Source: Apricaphanius iberus
Lineage: Eukaryota; Chordata; Actinopteri; Cyprinodontiformes; Aphaniidae
Length of the DNA stretch: 64,000 nt
Reading direction: 5' to 3'
NCBI GenBank assembly: GCA_028564705.1
Contig: JAPXFQ010001003.1
Coordinates: 3,353,001 to 3,417,000, forward strand
Below, in pieces: positions 58,223-64,000 of this stretch. Position numbers and translations under genes: made by a program. The notes under the pieces were generated by a model. The model searched no databases, was not told the DNA's origin, and worked only from the letters and a program-made list of their open reading frames with translations. Numbering within the stretch: the first letter of the stretch is position 1; each line of letters starts with the position of its first letter.

Positions 58223-59643
58223 GTATCCACTATGTCAGATCTGTTAGTTGTGCAAAATATAAAATGAATATTGTTGTATGAGTTTTCTTTGTTAACACAT
58301 TTTTTTCATTACCCTGTTCACACTTGCACATATGCTTTGCAAAGCAAACAGTTTTAATGTATTTAGTCCTCTCATCCAGCTATACAATACTAAATCAAAA
58401 CTTGCACTAATATGGCTGTGGAAGCACATACATCTCCAGCATGCCTGGTTAGTTAATGTACTTATTTTTACCTTTGCAAATGTGTATTTTAATATGTATG
58501 AAAGTATATACCGTATATTAATTAACATGTTCCCACAGAACAATAACCCTGATTTCCGTGGGGTCTCCATAGGGTTTTATGCCTTATTTTCACAGGTCAA
58601 TGCAGTTTGATTCAATAGGCCATTTTATGGTCTGGTGTATTGAGGAGAGCGTTTCCACCCCAAGTTGGTCTCTCACTGAGCAGGCGAGGTTAACGACAGG
58701 TTATACTATTGCGACAGCAAATGTGATACACTGGTACGTATGGCTTGTCATATAGACTAATGGCGTTTCTCTGTTCTCCAATTAGTAGACTGTGTTGTGA
58801 CACCAGCTGCCTTAACCGAACTGTATCGTACCATTGTCCTACGAACGTACAACTGAATTGATGCCAGCAGTATTTTATGCTTTATGTTTTATGCCAGTTT
58901 TATTGGAAGCAAACCAAACAGCGTACCGAACCCCACCGATCCATGCCATACTGCTCAGTGGAAATGATAAAAAGCTTAAAGATTTCGATGGAAGGACCAC
59001 AAAAAAGCCTGAAAATCTGGCATACAAGGGCCCAAATTGAAACTCGAAGAAAGCTTCAATATTAATGAATAATTTAATTAATAATAATTTAACTTTAATT
59101 TTAACAGTTTAGACTTGCAGTAAAAATATCAATGTAAGTAAAGTGCCTATTTTGTATTATATTTGACCGCTAAAAATTGAGAGAAATGCAAAAAACACGA
59201 AGACATATTTTTACTTTGTAGCTGGATGGAAACAAAATGCATTTCTACCTAAAGTGTTGATTGTGTGTTTGACAGGTTGTGCACTGACAATATGCTTTCT
59301 TGGTCTCAACAGAGACAAAGTTTGTGTGATGCAGAGTGTCAGAGTATAGCTCATTTAGTAGAAACACTGTTATTAATAATTGATAGGTCCTGAATCCAAG
59401 CACAGATGTTTCACTTTTGTTTTGCTTGTCAGGAGAGTTATCAATCAAATATAGATACAAAAAATAATAATAACAACAAAAACTGTTCTATTTCAAACTA
59501 CATATATAGCAGCTTCCCAGCAAACCTTCCCATTCAGCCCCATCATGGTCTTTAGTGGGCTGTGTTTGGGAGCGTGTGGACAGGGCAAACACACACTCAC
59601 ACCAGAGTTCACACACCAAGGATCTTGCATAGGGTCCCATTTC
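58223..59643. other. No gene seen
   Basis: 58620-59060 has CpG-bearing motifs (CGTACCATTGTCCTACGAACG) suggestive of another DNA-transposon fragment, without ends. The rest is AT-rich. Confidence 0.4.
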
Positions 59644-59647
59644 AATG

Positions 59648-59708
<61 letters not shown>
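59644..59708. repeat. (TA)n microsatellite, longest in the window
   Basis: About 30 uninterrupted units with a GTATG lead-in. Open frames across it on both strands are repeat translations. Confidence 0.95.
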
Positions 59709-59710
<2 letters not shown>

Positions 59711-60225
59711 CTCACGTGTGCCCCTTTTAGATTCAGTTAAGAATCTGTCCATATCCATCCCATGCAGGGCCCTTGTGGGATGCCCTGTGCCAGCCCAAAG
59801 GTATTTGCACTTGTGTGTTAAAACCCATAATGGTATGTGCCCAAAAACTCAGACAATCAGGTCACACGCAGTGGACCTGTGGGTGTAATCCAGCTGGAGG
59901 AAATGGGTATGAATCCAGCTTAATAAAAATAAAATAGTTTCTAATAAAACCCAAATAAATCAGAAACAATTCTTAAGGATGAGACAGAAAAGAAGGAAAA
60001 AAAGGTTGAAAATAGATAAACAGAAAGTCCTAAGCAGACCTTAAATAACAAAAAAAAATCTTAATGCTGAAATTAAAGTGAAACAGAGCTAAAAGAATAA
60101 AATGATAAAAGAAAAAAAAATCCAAACATAAAGAAACAAAAAGTACAAACATCTAGAGGATCCTAAGGTAGATAGTAGCCACTTACCTTGGATTGCAACT
60201 TAAATTTGTGGAGAATGCGATGCCT

Positions 60226-60425
60226 CCACAGTGGGAAACCCAAATGTGGGGTCCTTGGTATCGCTGTGAAATTCGGGGCATTTGTGGGCCCAACAGCACT
60301 GGGCCACAGTGGTAATCCCACATGTGCGGGCCAGGGCACTGTCATGAAATGCGGGCCACTGTTGGGCCACATGTGGCAGCCCAGATATGTGCCCTGCATT
60401 TCACAAGAGATGCAGGTGCCAATAC
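60226..60425. repeat. Degenerate 78-bp tandem repeat, GC-rich
   Basis: CCACAGTGGGAAACCC at 60226 recurs as CCACAGTGGTAATCCC at 60304, exactly 78 bp on, and in a weaker form as CCACATGTGGCAGCCC at 60367. Following blocks (ATGTG, GGCC, then TGAAAT and GGGC) keep the same order. The minus-strand frame correspondingly repeats P-x-H-x-G-x-P-L-W every 26 residues. It stands out as GC-rich within AT-rich flanks. No gene is implied. Confidence 0.65.
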
Positions 60426-60429
60426 AGAC

Positions 60430-63389
60430 AACTCCTTTTGGATGAAATCTTTGCCCAAAGAGATCCCACATGGGGGCCCAAATGTGCATATTTGCTGGAT
60501 TTCACTTGGATATCATCTGTGAACTATTTTTGATACTGTTAGGAAGTATTATCATCTAAAAAAAATGGTTATTGTACATTGTTTTGTTTATCCTGCATGA
60601 AATCTGGTGCTACTGGTACAATATTTAATGCAATAAAATCAGTAGTGGATAATAATATATACACCCTCAACACAATAATAATGATGCAAAATTATCATGA
60701 CATCAGTAAAATTGTTAAAATTAATGATACAGTAGACAGGAATGGATGGAAGAAAGACTATGGCAGGAATAATATGTAACAGCTTTATTTGTTCCAGTAA
60801 CTGAAAGAGCTACTTCATCACACACGATTTGCAAACGCTGCAGGAGTGGCTAATAGACCAACATAATATTAATTACAACAATAAAGATGCGAGTTAATAT
60901 CAGGTTAGACATCTTAGCATGAAAAAATCAAAGTAAAAGTTTTCATGAATAAATGATAATCATATTTTTAGGATAAATCATCATTTGTCAGACATTCTAG
61001 CTTATAACGGGAATGTAGAATCAGACAGCCTGTTTAAGGGCTTCTATAAATTCTTCATTGTTTTCTTCAGAAGATATCAGACTGAGGTAAAGACCATGAC
61101 CTCTGTTATTTCATTTTGTCACTAAGTGTTTGAGAAGATTTAGATAATTTTATATTCCAAAAACTACATCAGATTAAGTGTAGGTTTTGCTTGATAGAAA
61201 AGCTCAGGAGACAAAATGACATTAAACTGACATGCTAAATCTATAAACATAATTTCATCCTACACCATCTAAAAGAATCAAATTAATTTCTTGATGTCCA
61301 CTAGTCTTTTCAAAGTCTCCTGTCAAACCATATTAAGTGCCCAGCTGCCAGCAACACGGCACATAAATAATTGATGTATAAGAGCAGGATGTGCCAAGAC
61401 TAATAAGTGTCTATTTCACACAGACACATACTTATGCATAACTTCATTTGTTTAAATTTCACAGATTTTGCTGCATTTCTGTAATTATGAAAAACTGTCA
61501 TATTATTCAGCAGTTTAAGCATTTTTGTGCTAAATTTTGCTTTTTTTTTATAACAAGCATATAAGAAAATTTCTGTTTATTCTTTCTTTATAACTACTTC
61601 AATGTGAATGGAAAAGAAGCTGGATTTAGGTACATATGTTCTCACCTAAATATAGCCCCCATATAGTGAAGCTGTCATGTTAGTGATAAAAGATATGGAG
61701 CCACAGACATTAGCCTACTTTCTGCACACCCTGTTGGTATCTGCTGTGCCTCTGCAGCTTCCCTTTTATTTTTAATGTCCATTTGATTATTCAGGCCTGA
61801 TCGCGTGCAGTTACAGAGCCGTCTGTCGTTTCAAGCACTTTATATATACTTTATATATATATATATATTTTTTCATCTCTGTCTCCACCATGCTCTACAG
61901 AAAGCGGAGCGAGTTATTGTATCACTGTAGATGAGAATATTAGAATAACAGGGCGTATGGCTGGTTAGCTCAGCTGGTCAGAATAACGCAGCAGGAGCAG
62001 GGACAATCTCTCTTCGTGCTTCTTCTGTTTGTCGTTCTCCACCTTAGTTTCTGATTCTCTGGCTCTATGTTGCCCATTTTCTTCTTCTAATTGTTAGTTC
62101 ACTGCAACTTTAGAGTTTTTCTTTGCAGGCTGAGGAGAAAACAATCAAAATGGGAGTTCTCTTGTCTGCCCCTGGTCACCTTCTGTCGAACATGGAGCAG
62201 CGCCTTTACAGTTGTGTTTTTTTATTTTATTTTTTCATTGCCTCCGGTTTGTTTTTGAGTCATTGCTAGCTGTGCTTAGTTGTCTGTTAGTCTTTTTCTT
62301 AAACAGCTTGTGTCACACAAAGGGAAATAGTATATTTTGTGCAAATAAAAGCAAAAGAAGCATTGAATCATCATATAAATAAATAAGCTGATGATGATGA
62401 TACTCTTTTGTTTAGAGTTGTTTTTAACCAACACTGGTCTTCATTGCATTTATATATATATATATATATATATTTTTTTAGCCAAGTCTGCTTTGTGTTA
62501 GTAAAAAAAGCAGCATCCCTCTGTTATGGTGAATTCTATTAAATGATGACTAATTTCAGGTTTACAGCTCTTTCAACATGAATATCATCAAATAGCCACT
62601 CAACAGAATGATTAGTCATACAGCCTGTAGACGGTCCATGGAAAGTTCTCTGAGAGACAATTTCTTCTTTATATGTTTCACTAGCTAGAGTTTGGTCTGT
62701 TTGTCTGAATTTCATTATATATTTTTTTAACTTTATACAATCTGTTTATGTAAAGCAGCCCCTGTCATCTTTGATTTAAATGTGGTATGTAATTTAGAGA
62801 TAACTTGTTTTCATTTGTTCTTTGGCAGTCCCCCTTCTCGTTAAATCGAATAGTAGACTTATCAGCAGTCCAAAATAAACAGGAAAAATAATTAGTGCTG
62901 CAGGCAAACCAGTGCATAACAATGCAGCAAGCCATAACTGCAGGACGGCTCATAGAAAAGCCATGAGATGAATTTTTTTATTATTGGGATTTGTTTAGGT
63001 TTTTGTGTTTTGTTTTCAGCGCTATGCATGGCAGATACATTTCAAAGCATGTACTAATTATTTTCTTTTCTTTTTTTTTGCATTTCTTATAACACATTGA
63101 AAAACAGTAGTTTACATAAACTGCATAAAAATAGAGGTAACATTTTATAGTTTCACTTTCTGACATAATAGTCACCTAAAAACTGTTTTTGTTGTTTTAA
63201 TTAAGCACTGGCCATTTAGGGTTACCAAAATTGTTTACATTTTCTAAATGCTACAATGCCAGAGATAAATTATTTGTATTAAATTATTTTTACCATCTTA
63301 CAGATTTCTTCTGTTTTTGCTTTTTTTCCCTATACTTCTATATTTCACAATAAATGAATACATTTCTATATTTCATAGAGATAAGATCC
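60430..63389. other. No gene seen
   Basis: AT-rich, with (TA)n runs near 61850-61868 and 62452-62472. No exon, RNA gene or transposon end recognised. Confidence 0.5.
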
Positions 63390-64000
63390 TGGCACAGCAG
63401 ATCAATTGAATTTAAGTCTGGACTTTGACTGGGCCACTCCAAAACCTCTGTGTTGAGGTGGACATGCTTGTGCAGTTTTGATCATTCCTTTGTTGCATAC
63501 ATTAAGTGTTCTTGAGCTTAAGGTCATAAACGGATCTCCTAGAGGGCATTTATCATGATACCATAACTTATAGCAAGTCTTCCGGGGGCTAAAGAAGCAA
63601 AGAAACCCTAAACCATCACATTATTTCTACATTATTCAACTGTTGGTATGATGTTCCTTTTCTGAAACTAATTTAAAAAAGATTTAATGGGACAGATATC
63701 TACAAAAAGGTATTTTCCTGTTTCATCTCCATATAAAAAAAAGATCCTTAAAGTTTTTTTGGCAAATGTGAAACAGGCCATGAGGTTCATTTTGGCCAGC
63801 ATTGGTTTCCACCTTGGGACTCTTCCAGGAATGCCATTATTGTTCGACTTTTGCCACAGTCTGTCTCTTTTTATGCAGGCTTACTCAAAAAGTTTTGTAC
63901 AGATTTGTGGAAAATGAAACTGTAGATTTATGGTAGATGCAGACTTTTAGTAATTGTTGTTGCCAGGGTTTTGAGTGTTTTCTCTGATAGTGTAGGAATA
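63390..64000 (-). mobile_element. Tc1/mariner relic (family 2), running off the right edge
   Basis: The minus strand of 63395-63460 encodes EWPSQSPDLNSI, the QSPDLNPI-type segment ahead of the last catalytic acidic residue. Leftover blocks follow in order rightward: TTGGTATGATGTTCCTTTTC, GGCAAATGTGAAACAGGCCA and TTGGGACTCTTCCAGGAATG. These correspond to progressively more N-terminal coding parts. Stops and indels make it inactive. The N-terminal region and 5' terminal repeat would lie beyond 64000. Confidence 0.75.

Noticed and set aside
59488..59888. Frames with YIYIYI runs
   Set aside because: Translations of the (TA)n microsatellite at 59644-59708.
60163..60489. 108-codon minus-strand frame with repeating residues
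   Set aside because: The periodic residues reflect the 78-bp tandem DNA repeat; no start context, splice sites or family.
61955..62040. tRNA-like A box (CTGGTTAGCTCAGCTGGTCA)
   Set aside because: No B box (GGTTCRANNCC) within the expected distance and no plausible cloverleaf, so it is not a tRNA gene. A SINE fragment is possible but unsupported.

Overview
This window looks like nuclear DNA of a teleost fish. It is AT-rich, very poor in coding sequence and full of decayed transposons typical of teleosts: Tc1/mariner relics, hAT and PIF/Harbinger miniature elements, TTAA-flanked Kolobok-like elements, tRNA-derived SINEs, LINE 3' ends and dinucleotide microsatellites. There are no operons, bacterial signals, CRISPR arrays or complete single-exon genes. 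Family names for repeats come from my recognition of teleost repeat sequences; no database was searched.

The one host gene I can support is the first coding exon of a tanc2-like gene (plus strand, exon 36522-36624, ATG at 36558). It encodes 22 residues beginning MFRNSLKMLLTGGK, is preceded by a splice acceptor and followed by a GTGAGT donor, and ends in phase 1. I did not find the next coding exon. On this reading 36625 to the right edge is mostly a long first coding intron, and the roughly 36 kb to the left is 5'-UTR intron or upstream sequence.

Layout. 1-1033: 5' end of a hAT transposon with a TTF zinc finger (minus). 1280-4120: a tRNA-SINE, a ~1 kb TTAA-flanked element carrying an exon with an AFERWR motif, and a Tc1 relic. 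5103-6029: a second TTAA element with inverted repeats of about 270 bp and a THAP-finger exon. 7.9-9 kb: LINE tail and Tc1 relic. 10350-12622: a Harbinger-like composite holding a hAT transposase C-terminus. 12.6-24.6 kb: mostly unremarkable, with two Tc1 miniature elements. 24.6-30.7 kb: a near full-length Tc1 relic, a LINE reverse-transcriptase end, more Tc1 pieces and a repeat-poor stretch (28.3-29.7 kb). 30.7-36.5 kb: an unexplained GC-richer patch, a teleost dispersed repeat, a LINE 3' end and a Tc1 relic. 36.5 kb: tanc2 exon. 37193-37791: a Harbinger miniature element. 39-48 kb: microsatellites, three hAT-type pieces, SINEs and a Harbinger MADF-exon remnant. 49-56 kb: five Tc1/other relics and a GA/GT-rich segment with a possible alternative exon. 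56.4-57 kb: pyrimidine-rich tract. 57892-58222: hAT miniature element with a perfect 8-bp target duplication. 60.2 kb: a degenerate 78-bp tandem repeat. 63.4 kb: Tc1 relic running to the window edge.

Nothing here looks like a new working system. The most informative items are the tanc2 exon, the two TTAA elements that still carry spliced-exon fragments of their transposon proteins, and several nested insertions that give relative ages.
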